A stretch of DNA of 64,000 bases from Streptomyces sp. SA15 (GTDB lineage Bacteria; Actinomycetota; Actinomycetes; Streptomycetales; Streptomycetaceae): positions 1 to 64,000 of the forward strand of contig NZ_NTGE01000094.1 in the NCBI RefSeq assembly GCF_002291145.1, in the 5' to 3' direction. The notes beneath the pieces are model-generated. The model searched no databases, was not told where the DNA came from, and saw only the letters and a program-made list of their open reading frames with translations. Of the stretch, positions 35,343 through 43,515 are shown one piece after another (the stretch's first letter is position 1; each line of letters begins with the position of its first letter). A program made the position numbers and the translations under genes.

Positions 35343-36783
35343 ATGTCACAGCAGCAACACCAGCGGCCCGCCCGGAGCGGCACCACCATATGGGTCGTGG
35401 CCATCACCAGCATGGCCGGATTCATCACCGCGCTGGACAACCTGATCGTCACGACCGCCCTGCCTTCGATCCGTGAGGACCTCGGTGGCGGACTTGAGGA
35501 CCTCGAATGGACGGTGAGCGCCTACACCCTCACCTTCGCGGTCCTGCTGATGTTCGGCGCCTCGCTGGGTGACCGGTTCGGACGGCGACGGCTGTTCGTC
35601 CTCGGGCTCGGCATCTTCACCGCCGCCTCCGCCGCGGCCGCGCTCGCACCGGGGATGAACGAACTCATCGCCGCCCGAGCGGTGCAGGGCGTCGGGGCCG
35701 CCATCGTGACGCCCCTGACACTCACCCTGCTCTCGGCCGCCGTCCCGGCCGAGCGGCGTGGCGTGGCCCTTCGGCATCTGGGGCGCGACCAGCGGAATCG
35801 CCGTCGCCACCGGACCTTTGATCGGCGGCACGCTCACCGAACAATTCTCCTGGCAGTGGATCTTCTGGGTGAACGTCCCGATCGGGCTGATACTGATTCC
35901 CCTCGCCCGGCTCCGGTTGACCGAGAGTCACGGCCCGAACCCGAGCCTGGACCTGCCTGGCACCGTGCTGGCCAGCGGCGGCCTGTTCGGCATCGTCTAC
36001 GCCCTGGTGCGCGGCAACGCCGACGGCTGGACCAGCACCCCGGTGCTGGGTGGTTTCTTCGCCGGTACGGCCCTGCTGGTCGCCTTCGTCCTGTGGGAAC
36101 AGCGCGCCAAGCACCCGATGCTGCCGATGCGCCTCTTCCGTCATCGCTCCTTCAGCGCCATCAACGCCGCCAGCCTGCTGATGCTCCTCGGCATGTTCGG
36201 GGCGATCTTCCTCCTCAGCCAGTACCTGCAGACCGTCGGTGGCTACTCGCCGATGGAAGCCGGCGTGCGCATGCTGCCCTGGACCGCCATGCCCATGATC
36301 GTCGGGCCGCTGGCCGGGGCCCTGTCCGACCGCATCGGCGGCGCTCCTGTCGTCACGGTGGGCATGGCCCTGAACGCGGTGGGTCTCGGGCTCTGGGCAC
36401 TGGCGGTCGAGCCGCAGGTGTCGTACACCTCTCTGCTGCCGGCGCTGATCGTCTGCGGAATCGGCATGGGGATGTTCTTCGCCCCCAGCGCGAACCTCGT
36501 CATGAGCACGGTCCGCCCGGAGGAACAGGGCATCGCCTCCGGCGCCAACAACGCGATCCGTGAGGTCGGCGGCGCCATCGGCGTCGCATCACTGGCAGCC
36601 GTCTTCTCCGCCCAGGGCGGCTACGGGTCCGCCTCACAGTTCGTCGACGGTCTGGTCCCTGCGCTGTGGGTCGGCGCCGGTGCGGTCGCCCTGGCCGCGG
36701 CACTCGCGTTGCTGATGCCCCGCCAGTCCAAGGCCGACGGCCCGGCCGCCGACCTCTCGACCGCCGCCCCGGCCGCCATCTGA
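35343..36783 (+). pseudogene. DHA2-type (EmrB/QacA) MFS drug exporter, frameshifted
   Basis: Starts MSQQQHQRPARSGTTIWVVAI with GACAAAGGAC upstream. Frame one covers helices 1-4 with MFS motif A (GASLGDRFGRRRLF) and the motif-C-type region. At the C-run 35767-35769 one extra base appears: the protein continues in another frame as FGIWGATSGIAVATGPLIGGTL to 36783. Removing one C gives about 479 residues with 14 helices, full length for the family. So it is either a one-base pseudogene or an assembly error. It is adjacent to the frameshifted SDR2 and shares an operator with the SMP-30-like gene. Confidence 0.85.
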
Positions 36784-36889
36784 ACCCCGCACACCCCTGA
36801 CTTGAGGAAACTTTCGTGCTGAACGCCCTGTAAAAACCCGACCTTCGCCGGGGCCATCCCCTGCTGCACCGGCTGGCGATGGCCCCGAG

Positions 36890-37060
36890 GATGACGCGTT
36901 GCCAGTAGCCGTCGTCACGGGCCGAGGCGAAGAACCACTTCGTGCCGCGCGCGAGACGCTTCTCCTTCTCGCCGTTCTCGTAGTAGAGGCGGGCCGCGGG
37001 GTCGACTCGGTGCCTGCGCATCTCCCCGGTGGTGGTGTCGACGGTGAAGGCGTGTACGAG
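36890..37060 (-). pseudogene. Unrecognised coding relic
   Basis: The minus strand reads VLVHAFTVDTTTGEMRRHRVDPAARLYYENGEKEKRLARGTKWFFASARDDGYWQRVIL, with protein-like composition but no start, and it is broken at both sides. The style resembles part of a mobile-element protein, but I cannot name the family. Confidence 0.35.
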
Positions 37061-37336
37061 CACCGCACGATGGCCGAGGGCCTGGCCGAACCGGGCCGCC
37101 CCGCCCCCTCCCTCGCCGACCGCGCCGCGCAACACGGCCCCGACGGCATGGTCTTCGTCGGCAGCCCCGACGAGATCGCCGACCGCATCCTCCACCTGCA
37201 CGGACTGCTCGGACACACCCGCCAGATCCTCCAGATGGACGTCGGCGGCATGCCCCAGCGCGACTTCCTGCACGCCATCGAACTCCTCGGCACGAAAGTG
37301 CTCCCCAAGATCCGCGCCGAACTGGCGAAACCATGA
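37061..37336 (+). pseudogene. LLM-class oxidoreductase C-terminal fragment
   Basis: The frame reads MAEGLAEPGRP, GMVFVGSPDEIADRILHLHGLLGHTRQILQMDVGGMP and HAIELLGTKVLPKIRAELAKP-stop, the end of a luciferase-like flavin-dependent monooxygenase (SxxEIAxRI and the closing helix). The catalytic barrel is missing. It abuts, tail to tail, a fragment of an SDR gene. Confidence 0.75.
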
Positions 37337-37337
37337 G

Positions 37338-37453
37338 CCGGAGGCGCCGCCGGTGACGACCGCGCGGCGGCCGGTGGATTCGATGCCCGCGACGACTTCG
37401 GCGGCCGTGGACCGGGCCGTGAACGACGTGGTGATACGTGTGCTCGTGGTCAT
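37338..37453 (-). pseudogene. SDR N-terminal fragment divergent from tetR3
   Basis: From ATG 37453 the minus strand reads MTTSTRITTSFTARSTAAEVVAGI, then GRRAVVTGGASG, the nucleotide-binding start of an SDR. At that point it joins the LLM fragment. The break inside the TGxxxGxG motif means that no enzyme is made. Its promoter lies in the tetR3 operator region, so it was probably TetR3's original target. Confidence 0.7.
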
Positions 37454-37486
37454 TCTCGCGGTGCTCCCGTTTGCTACGCTCCAAAC

Positions 37487-37528
37487 CGGAGGTTCCTCCG
37501 AATTGCTTCGGACTCGGAGGGTCCTCCG
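37487..37528. promoter_or_regulatory. Paired CGGAGGnTCCTCCG operators of tetR3
   Basis: CGGAGGTTCCTCCG (37487-37500) and CGGAGGGTCCTCCG (37515-37528) are near-perfect palindromes 28 bp apart, between tetR3 and the divergent SDR fragment. Confidence 0.7.
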
Positions 37529-37551
37529 GTCGCCCGGGAGGAAGGAATGCT

Positions 37552-38127
37552 GTGACCGGCAACACGCGCGGACTGCGTGCCGACGCGCGGCGCAACCGGC
37601 AACGCCTGCTCGACGCCGCCGTAGGCGCCTTCTCCGGGCGGGGTGCGGACGCGTCGCTCGAAGCCATCGCCAAAGAGGCGGGTGTGGGTATCGGCACGCT
37701 CTACCGGCACTTCCCCACCCGTGAGGCGCTGGTCGAGGCCGTCTACCGCAACGAAGTCGCCCGGGTCTGCGACAGCGCAACGGAGTTGCTCGCCGAGTTC
37801 CCGCCCGACAAGGCGATGCGGCTGTGGATGGACCGGTTCATCGACTACCTGACCACCAAACAGGGCATGGCGGACGCGCTGCGGGCCGTCATCGCCTCCG
37901 ACGACGCGGATCCGTTCGCCGAGAGCCTGGACCGGATCAGCACGGCCATCAGCACCCTGCTGGATGCCGGAGCCGAAGCGGGCGTCCTGCGCTCGGACGT
38001 GGACCCCCTCGACGTCGGATTCGCCCTCGGCGGCGTCCTGCTGATCACCAGCGACAAAGGGCTGCGCGACCGGGCCGGCCGCATGCTCGACCTGCTGCTC
38101 GACGGGCTCCGCTACGGCGCCGGATGA
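37552..38127 (+). CDS. TetR-family transcriptional regulator (TetR3)
   Basis: 191 residues from GTG 37552 with GGAGGAAGGA upstream. The helix-turn-helix is ASLEAIAKEAGVGIGTLYRHFPTREALVEAVY (about 33-64). The C-terminal domain has LTTKQGMADALRAVIASDD and ends LDLLLDGLRYGAG, the common SbtR-like arrangement in actinobacterial TetRs. It is likely autoregulated through the two palindromes upstream. It is followed 58 bp later by an LLM oxidoreductase on the same strand. Confidence 0.9.
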   Translation: MTGNTRGLRADARRNRQRLLDAAVGAFSGRGADASLEAIAKEAGVGIGTLYRHFPTREALVEAVYRNEVARVCDSATELLAEFPPDKAMRLWMDRFIDYLTTKQGMADALRAVIASDDADPFAESLDRISTAISTLLDAGAEAGVLRSDVDPLDVGFALGGVLLITSDKGLRDRAGRMLDLLLDGLRYGAG

Positions 38128-38185
38128 AGCGAGTCCCGCGACCGGACCGCGGGAGACCTGTACGAACGACGAACAGGAGAACACC

Positions 38186-39061
38186 ATGCACCTGGGCGTG
38201 CACATCACCCGTTTCAACCACCCCGACGGCCCGGCCGCCGTCGGCCCCGAACTGGCCGCCGCGGGCGCTGCGGCGGAGGCGGCAGGCGTCAGTCGGCTCT
38301 CCGTCATGGACCACTACTTCCAGATGGAGTTCCACGGACTCGGCGCGACGGAGTCCATGCTGGAGGGCTACACCACCCTCGGCTACCTCGCGGCACACAC
38401 CTCGACGACACGACTGGGCCTCCTGGTCACCGGAGTGACCTACCGTCATCCCGGCCTGCTGGCCAAGATCGTCACCTCTCTCGACGTACTCTCCGGCGGC
38501 AGGGCCTTCCTCGGGATCGGCGCCGCCTGGTACGAGCGTGAGCACGCGGGTCTGGGCGTGCCGTTCCCCCCGGTCGCCGAGCGCTTCGAGCGGCTGGAGG
38601 AGACACTGCGCGTCTGCAAGCAGATGTGGGACCCGCAGGACAACGGCCCCTTCGAGGGCAAGCACTACCAGCTGGCCGAGACGCTGTGCATACCGCCCGC
38701 GATCAGCTCACCGCACCCCGAGATCATGATCGGGGGCAGCGGGGAGAAGAAGACCCTGCGGTTCGTCGCCCAGTACGCGGACGCCTGCAACCTCTTCGTC
38801 TCCAGCCCGGAGGAGATCGCGCACAAGCTGGAGGTGCTGCGCGACCACTGCGAGGACGTCGGCCGCGACTACGGAACCATCCGCAAGACCGTCCTCTACA
38901 TGGACCCCAGCGGCAGTCTCGACGGCTTCCCCGCGGCCATGGCCGAATACGCCGCGCTGGGCATCGACGAGGCCATCGTCGCGCCCCCGGACGGCGCCCC
39001 CGCTCAGTGGATCGAACGCCATGCCGCCCCCGCGGCACGCGCGCTGGCCGAGCTGGGCTGA
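38186..39061 (+). CDS. LLM-class F420- or FMN-dependent oxidoreductase
   Basis: 291 residues from ATG 38186. Luciferase-like barrel: VSRLSVMDHYFQM, STTRLGLLVTGVTYRHPGLLAKIVTSLDVLSGGRAFLGIGAAWYEREH, PEIMIGGSGEKKTLRFVAQYADACNLF and SSPEEIAHKLEVLRDHC. The pattern around GIGAAWYEREH is that of actinobacterial F420-dependent enzymes, so F420 is the likelier cofactor, though not provable here. It follows tetR3 and may be regulated by it. The substrate is unknown. Confidence 0.88.
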   Translation: MHLGVHITRFNHPDGPAAVGPELAAAGAAAEAAGVSRLSVMDHYFQMEFHGLGATESMLEGYTTLGYLAAHTSTTRLGLLVTGVTYRHPGLLAKIVTSLDVLSGGRAFLGIGAAWYEREHAGLGVPFPPVAERFERLEETLRVCKQMWDPQDNGPFEGKHYQLAETLCIPPAISSPHPEIMIGGSGEKKTLRFVAQYADACNLFVSSPEEIAHKLEVLRDHCEDVGRDYGTIRKTVLYMDPSGSLDGFPAAMAEYAALGIDEAIVAPPDGAPAQWIERHAAPAARALAELG

Positions 39062-39093
39062 CGGCGCCTCACCAGGTGAGTTTCGCCGAGGTC

Positions 39094-39240
39094 GGCAGGA
39101 AGACCTGCGGCAGGAAGACCTGCGGCAGGAAGACCTGCGGCAGGAAGACCTGCGACAGGAAGACCTGCGACAGGAAGGTGACAGGAAGGTCCGCGGCAGG
39201 AAGACCTGCGACAGGAAGGTCTGCGGCAGGAAGACCTGCT
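39094..39240. repeat. 15-bp tandem repeat array between convergent genes
   Basis: About ten units of GGCAGGAAGACCTGC, the first four identical, later ones with GACAGG or GGTCCGC changes. Each unit is itself a small hairpin (GCAGG-AAGA-CCTGC). The array fills the space between the LLM gene and the IclR gene and may act as a transcription roadblock or simply a variable-number repeat. Confidence 0.85.
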
Positions 39241-39295
39241 CGTGACACCCTCGGCACCCCATCCGACTTACGGCCCGGCCTCCCGCAGACCCCGC

Positions 39296-40912
39296 TCAGA
39301 CCAGCGGCACCCGCGTGAACCGCCCCGCAACCCCCAGGTCCGCCTCGATCCGGGCGGCCGTCGCCGTCAGCTCCGGCAGGACGTCCCGGACGCACTCCTC
39401 GGCCGTGCGGCGGGCCGCGTGCAGGGCCACGTTCGCGGCGGCCACCACCCGGCCCGTACGGTCGCGGACCGGGACCGCGATCGAGCGCAGGCCTTCCTCC
39501 CACTCCTCGTCGACCAGGGCGTAGCCGCGCGCCCGCACCTCCGCCGGCGCGCCCGCATCCCCGGCGTCCGCCAGCAGCACGCGGCCCAGTGACGTCGCGG
39601 CGGCCGGCAGCCGCGTGCCGACCGTGATGTCCACGCTCATCACCCGGCTCGCGGCCGCCCGGGCCGTGACCTGGACCTCCTCGCCCGAGGCGGTCAGCAC
39701 CGCCAGCGACGCCGACTCCTGCACCCGGGCGGCCAGATCGGCCAGGTGCGGGCCCGCGATCCGGGGGAGGGAGGTGCGGGACAGGGGCGGAAAGCCCAGC
39801 GACAGCACCCGCGGGGTGAGGACGAACGTGCGCCGCGCACCCGGCGCCACCAGCCCCAGGTGCTCGTACGTGAGCAACGCCCTGCGCGCCGTCGCCCGTG
39901 CCAGCCCCGTCGCCTGCGCCACCTCCGTGAGCGTCAGCTCCGCCCGGCCCTCCCCGAACGCGGTCAGCACGGTCAGCCCACGGGCGAGGGACTCGACGAA
40001 CTCCCGGCCCAGCTCCTGCTTCGACGCCCCCGTCCAGGCCGCCAGGCCCGAGGGCGCCGCCCCCGCCTCCGCGTCCGGCGCCTCGCGCAGCTCGCGCTCC
40101 ATGTCCGTCACCGCCGCCCGCAGCCGCGGCAGCAGTGTGTCGCGCAGATCCGCCGCCGTGTGCCGGCTCGTGTGGCTCACCACGCTCGCCACACAGGCGA
40201 TCCGGCCGGTACCGGGATCACGTACGGGCACAGAGACCGCGACCAGCCCCGGTTCGATCAACTGGTCGTCCAACGCCCAGCCGTCCTCCCGCGCCCGCGC
40301 CGCCCGCCGCCCGAACTCCTCGTCGCTCTCGGTGTGTTCGCGTGGCGGTACGGCGGGAAAGCCCCGGTCCTCCGGATCCGCCGTCCGGCGCGCCCGCCAC
40401 CCCCGCCAGTCCTCCGGTGTCCACTCCGACGCGAACAACGGGCCCGGTGCGGTGCGTTCGGCCGGCAGCAGATCGCCGATGCGGAAGCTGAGGGACATCG
40501 CGCGGCGGCGGGTGGCCTGGTGGATGAAGCGGATGCCGTCGCGGTCGCCGACCGCCAGCGACACCGACTCGTCGAGTTCGTCGGCGAGCGCGTCCGCGCG
40601 CGCGTCCAGCAGCGCGGGGAGGCGGAGTGCGGCCAGGTAGGCGTTGCCCAGTTCCATCAGACGCGGGGCCAGCACCACATCCCGGCCCTCGAGACGGACG
40701 TACTCCATGCGCGCGAGGGTGGAGGCGATCCGGTCGACCGTGGAGCGGGCGAGGCCGGTGGCCCGTTCCAGCCCGCTCGCGCTCAGCGTCCCGCCGGCCT
40801 CGGTCAGCCGCCGCAGCACGGTGACCCCACGGATCAACGGCGCGACCGCCTCCGCCGGTACGGCGGGGGAGTCGGCCGACTCCGGTGCGTCCAGGGTCGT
40901 CTCAGCGGGCAT
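39296..40912 (-). CDS. Double IclR-family regulator (two IclR units in one chain)
   Basis: 538 residues from ATG 40912. Unit one (about 25-275) has a winged helix (LSASGLERATGLARSTVDRIASTL) and an IclR effector domain (ESVSLAVGDRDGIRFIHQ to AVSVPVRDPGTGRIACVASV). Unit two (about 300-535) repeats both: LTLTEVAQATGLARATARRALLTYEHLGLV and ASLAVLTASGEEVQVTARAAASRVMSVDITVGTRLPAAATSLGRVLLA, resembling PcaR-type regulators. Ordinary IclR proteins are about 250 residues and dimerise; this chain would be a covalent dimer with two different ligand pockets. No aromatic-catabolism genes are adjacent. Confidence 0.88.
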   Translation of the reverse strand: MPAETTLDAPESADSPAVPAEAVAPLIRGVTVLRRLTEAGGTLSASGLERATGLARSTVDRIASTLARMEYVRLEGRDVVLAPRLMELGNAYLAALRLPALLDARADALADELDESVSLAVGDRDGIRFIHQATRRRAMSLSFRIGDLLPAERTAPGPLFASEWTPEDWRGWRARRTADPEDRGFPAVPPREHTESDEEFGRRAARAREDGWALDDQLIEPGLVAVSVPVRDPGTGRIACVASVVSHTSRHTAADLRDTLLPRLRAAVTDMERELREAPDAEAGAAPSGLAAWTGASKQELGREFVESLARGLTVLTAFGEGRAELTLTEVAQATGLARATARRALLTYEHLGLVAPGARRTFVLTPRVLSLGFPPLSRTSLPRIAGPHLADLAARVQESASLAVLTASGEEVQVTARAAASRVMSVDITVGTRLPAAATSLGRVLLADAGDAGAPAEVRARGYALVDEEWEEGLRSIAVPVRDRTGRVVAAANVALHAARRTAEECVRDVLPELTATAARIEADLGVAGRFTRVPLV

Positions 40913-41021
40913 CGGATCTCCGGTACGGCGGTCGGGGCAGCCCTACGGTAATCCGGAAGCGGCCACCTTTCGGCCGCGCGACCGGGCAGCAGGCCCCGAA
41001 CGCCCCGGACATCCCGCACCA

Positions 41022-41132
41022 CCCCTACCGCCGCGTCACCCGCACCACCCCTACCGCCGTGTCACCAGCACCAACCCCTACCTACCGCCGCGTCACCCGT
41101 ATCAACCCCTACCGCCACGTCACCCGCACCCG
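41022..41132. repeat. Tandem duplication of the M6 protease 3' end
   Basis: Four units of 26-31 bp built on CCCCTACCGCCGCGTCACC. The rightmost is the true gene end (minus-strand codons Arg-Val-Thr-Trp-Arg-stop, stop at 41109-41111); the other three lie downstream and copy the stop as well. Confidence 0.85.
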
Positions 41133-42407
41133 CACCCGATGGTCGCCCTCGCCCCCGAGGCCCGTGTCCGCCCCCGCCACCACGATCCGGATGCCGCGCC
41201 GCAGATCCCGGAACTCCTCGCCGGGGGCGAACGTCGCGTCGGAGAGTTCCGCGTGGACGTTCGGGCTGCGGGTGCAGCCCCCGCTGTCCCGCCGGGAGTC
41301 GTACACCGTCACCGGCCCCCGGCCGGTGTCCACCTCCGCGTCGACCTGGTAGATCAGCACGCCCGGCCGGCACACGTTCTCGTCGTTGCCCTCGCCGGTG
41401 CGCAGTTCGACGGCGTATCCGCTGTGCGGGTCGACGGGCACGAAGACCAGCTTCGGGCCGCCCGCCCGGGCCAGCGGCGTCAGCGTGTACTCCGTCGTCC
41501 CCCGCGCCGTCACACAGCTCACCTGTGTGGTGTCCAGCCAGCCCAGCTTCCACTTGTGCCAGCCGAGCAGGTCGTTGTTGGCCCCCCAGTCCTCGCTCAT
41601 GATGTCCCAGTGGCCGACCGCGCCCCCGCCCTCCTGCGTGTAGAGGTCGGGCAGGCCGAAGACATGGCCGTTCTCGTGGGGAAGGACGCGGTAGCCGGTC
41701 CGCGCGTAGGAGCCGGAGCCGTCGTCCTGGCGGGAGTAGACGAAGGAGGCGTTGGCGACGGGGACGCCGTCGGCGACCGGGGCTTCCGCGTTGCCGGCGA
41801 ACGTCACCGACAGGACCGTGTCCAGCGCGGACGGCCCGGCGTTCGGCGTCATCAGCACGTTCACGAAGTCGTACGACCGGAAGTCCACCTCGGGATCGGC
41901 CGCGGCCACGATGTCCTGGACCAACTGCCGGTAGCCGGGGTCGAAGGGGGCGCCGCGCTCTATGCCGTACGCCTTGAACGGCTTGGGCATCCGCAGCCAG
42001 TCGGGCAGTGGGGTCTCGGGCCGGTAGTCGAGACGGCCGTAGGAACTGGTGCGGAACCACTGCTGGGTCTGCGGGAAGAACTCCCGGAACCGGCTCTGCG
42101 CGTCTCCCGGACCGGGCGCGTCGGAGAAGTCGACCATCAGGGTGAGGGCGCGGACGGTGCCCGTGGAACGGGAGTAGCCGGCCGGGGTGGGCACGCCCTC
42201 CGACAGCTGGACCGTCGGGGCGCCGCTGATCATGCACGGGGCGTGGGACGGGGAACGGGCGACGGCGATCGGCCCCGCCCCGGCCGGAGTGGGGCCCGGC
42301 GAGAGGGCTCCGGTGCCGGCCGAGGTGCTCACCGCGAAGGTCAGCGCGGTCACGGAGGTCAGGGCGGCCGCGCGGCGCGGGCGTATTCGATGGCGGAGCG
42401 GCTGCAT
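41109..42407 (-). CDS. Secreted M6-family (immune inhibitor A-like) metalloprotease
   Basis: 432 residues from ATG 42407. A basic N-terminus and hydrophobic run (RAAALTSVTALTFAVSTSAGTGAL) form a Sec signal. The zinc site is HENGH at 244-248 with the extended HExxHxxGxxD aspartate at 254 (FGLPDLY), followed by SEDWGANNDLLGWHKWKLGW as in M6 peptidases. The C-terminal region is a short beta domain. It should degrade extracellular protein. It is divergent from tetR4, 283 bp away. Confidence 0.88.
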   Translation of the reverse strand: MQPLRHRIRPRRAAALTSVTALTFAVSTSAGTGALSPGPTPAGAGPIAVARSPSHAPCMISGAPTVQLSEGVPTPAGYSRSTGTVRALTLMVDFSDAPGPGDAQSRFREFFPQTQQWFRTSSYGRLDYRPETPLPDWLRMPKPFKAYGIERGAPFDPGYRQLVQDIVAAADPEVDFRSYDFVNVLMTPNAGPSALDTVLSVTFAGNAEAPVADGVPVANASFVYSRQDDGSGSYARTGYRVLPHENGHVFGLPDLYTQEGGGAVGHWDIMSEDWGANNDLLGWHKWKLGWLDTTQVSCVTARGTTEYTLTPLARAGGPKLVFVPVDPHSGYAVELRTGEGNDENVCRPGVLIYQVDAEVDTGRGPVTVYDSRRDSGGCTRSPNVHAELSDATFAPGEEFRDLRRGIRIVVAGADTGLGGEGDHRVRVRVTWR

Positions 42408-42573
42408 GCGGGGGCCTTTCCGTCCACGGCAGCCGCCGGTCTCCGGCTGCACCCTTGCGCTCACCCTGTGTCGGGGGGTGCGCGGGCGCGCGTTGGATGG
42501 GCCGAACGTGGGTTTCCCGCCCGAGGACTTGTGACTCAGGTCACAAGAGATTCTCGGAAGGGCGGGAAATAAC

Positions 42574-42630
42574 CGGGGATCGTTTCCCCGTTTAGCCATG
42601 TGTCCGAGCGAAACGGGGACTGCTTCCCCG
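42574..42630. promoter_or_regulatory. Two CGGGGA-N5-TCCCCG operators
   Basis: Identical 17-bp palindromic layouts at 42574-42590 and 42614-42630, 40 bp apart, between the M6 protease and tetR4. The inner arms also pair with each other (TCCCCGTTT 42585-42593 with AAACGGGGA 42611-42619). Probable TetR4 autoregulatory sites. Confidence 0.7.
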
Positions 42631-42689
42631 GATCGAACTCGGACATCGGATCGAATCCACATCGCTTCGTCGCTTCGAGGAGGTACACC

Positions 42690-43343
42690 GTGCAGACCGT
42701 GACGTCTCCGAAGCCCGTGCAGCCCAAGGTGTCCCGGCCGCGCGCCGACGCCCTGCGCAACCGGGAGCGGATCGTCACCGCCGCCCGGGAGATGTTCGTC
42801 GAGCTGGGCCCGGACGTGCCGCTCGACGAGATCGCCCGCCGGGCCGGCGTCGGCAACGCCACGGTGTACCGCAACTTCCCCGACCGTGACGCGCTGGTGC
42901 GCGAGGTCGTCTGCTCGGTCATGGACCGTACGGCCCGCGCGGCCGAGACGGCGCTCATGGAGACCGGGGACGCCTTCGAGGCGCTGGAGCGGTTCGTGCA
43001 CGCGTCAGCCGACGAGCGGGTCACCGCGATGTGCCCGATGGTCCAGAGCACGTTCGACAAGAACCACCCGGACCTGGAGGACGCACGCGAACGCCTTGAG
43101 CAGACCGTCGAGAAGATCATGGAGCGCGCCCGGGCGGCCGGACAGCTCCGCCCCGACGTGGGCGTCGGCGACCTGATGGTCGCCGTGGCCCAGCTCAGCC
43201 GGCCCCCGGCGGGCACCGCCTGCCTCAGCGCCGACCGCTTCCTGCACCGACACCTGCAACTGTTCATCGACGGACTGCGGGCCCCGGCCCGCTCCACCCT
43301 GCCGGGCACGGCCACGACCATGAAGGAGCTGCGCCAGGCCTGA
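42690..43343 (+). CDS. TetR-family transcriptional regulator (TetR4)
   Basis: 217 residues from GTG 42690 with GAGGAGG upstream. The helix-turn-helix is VPLDEIARRAGVGNATVYRNFPDRDALVREVV; the C-terminal domain carries RFVHASADERVTAMCPMVQSTFD and PDVGVGDLMVAVAQLSRP, an SbtR-type ligand domain. It precedes the MFS exporter gene by 172 bp on the same strand, the common regulator-pump arrangement. Confidence 0.9.
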   Translation: MQTVTSPKPVQPKVSRPRADALRNRERIVTAAREMFVELGPDVPLDEIARRAGVGNATVYRNFPDRDALVREVVCSVMDRTARAAETALMETGDAFEALERFVHASADERVTAMCPMVQSTFDKNHPDLEDARERLEQTVEKIMERARAAGQLRPDVGVGDLMVAVAQLSRPPAGTACLSADRFLHRHLQLFIDGLRAPARSTLPGTATTMKELRQA

Positions 43344-43352
43344 CCATCAGCT

Positions 43353-43408
43353 CTGACAGACCAGCCCTGACAGACCAGTCCTGACAGATCAGCCCTGACC
43401 GATTAGTT
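43353..43408 (+). repeat. Four 14-bp tandem repeats before the exporter
   Basis: CTGACAGACCAGCC, CTGACAGACCAGTC, CTGACAGATCAGCC and CTGACCGATTAGTT follow each other exactly. They lie between the tetR4 stop and the exporter start and could be iterated regulator sites. Confidence 0.8.
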
Positions 43409-43515
43409 CAGCGCTCCACCAAAGTCACCACATCAGCTTCTCGGCCGTCACCGACGACGAGCCGTCCCCTTCACACACGCTTTTTCCGTCACGAAGTCCC
43501 GAAGTGGGTATCTCC

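Noticed and set aside
39094..39240. Possible CRISPR array
   Set aside because: Units of 15 bp are directly adjacent without unique spacers, and no cas genes are present.
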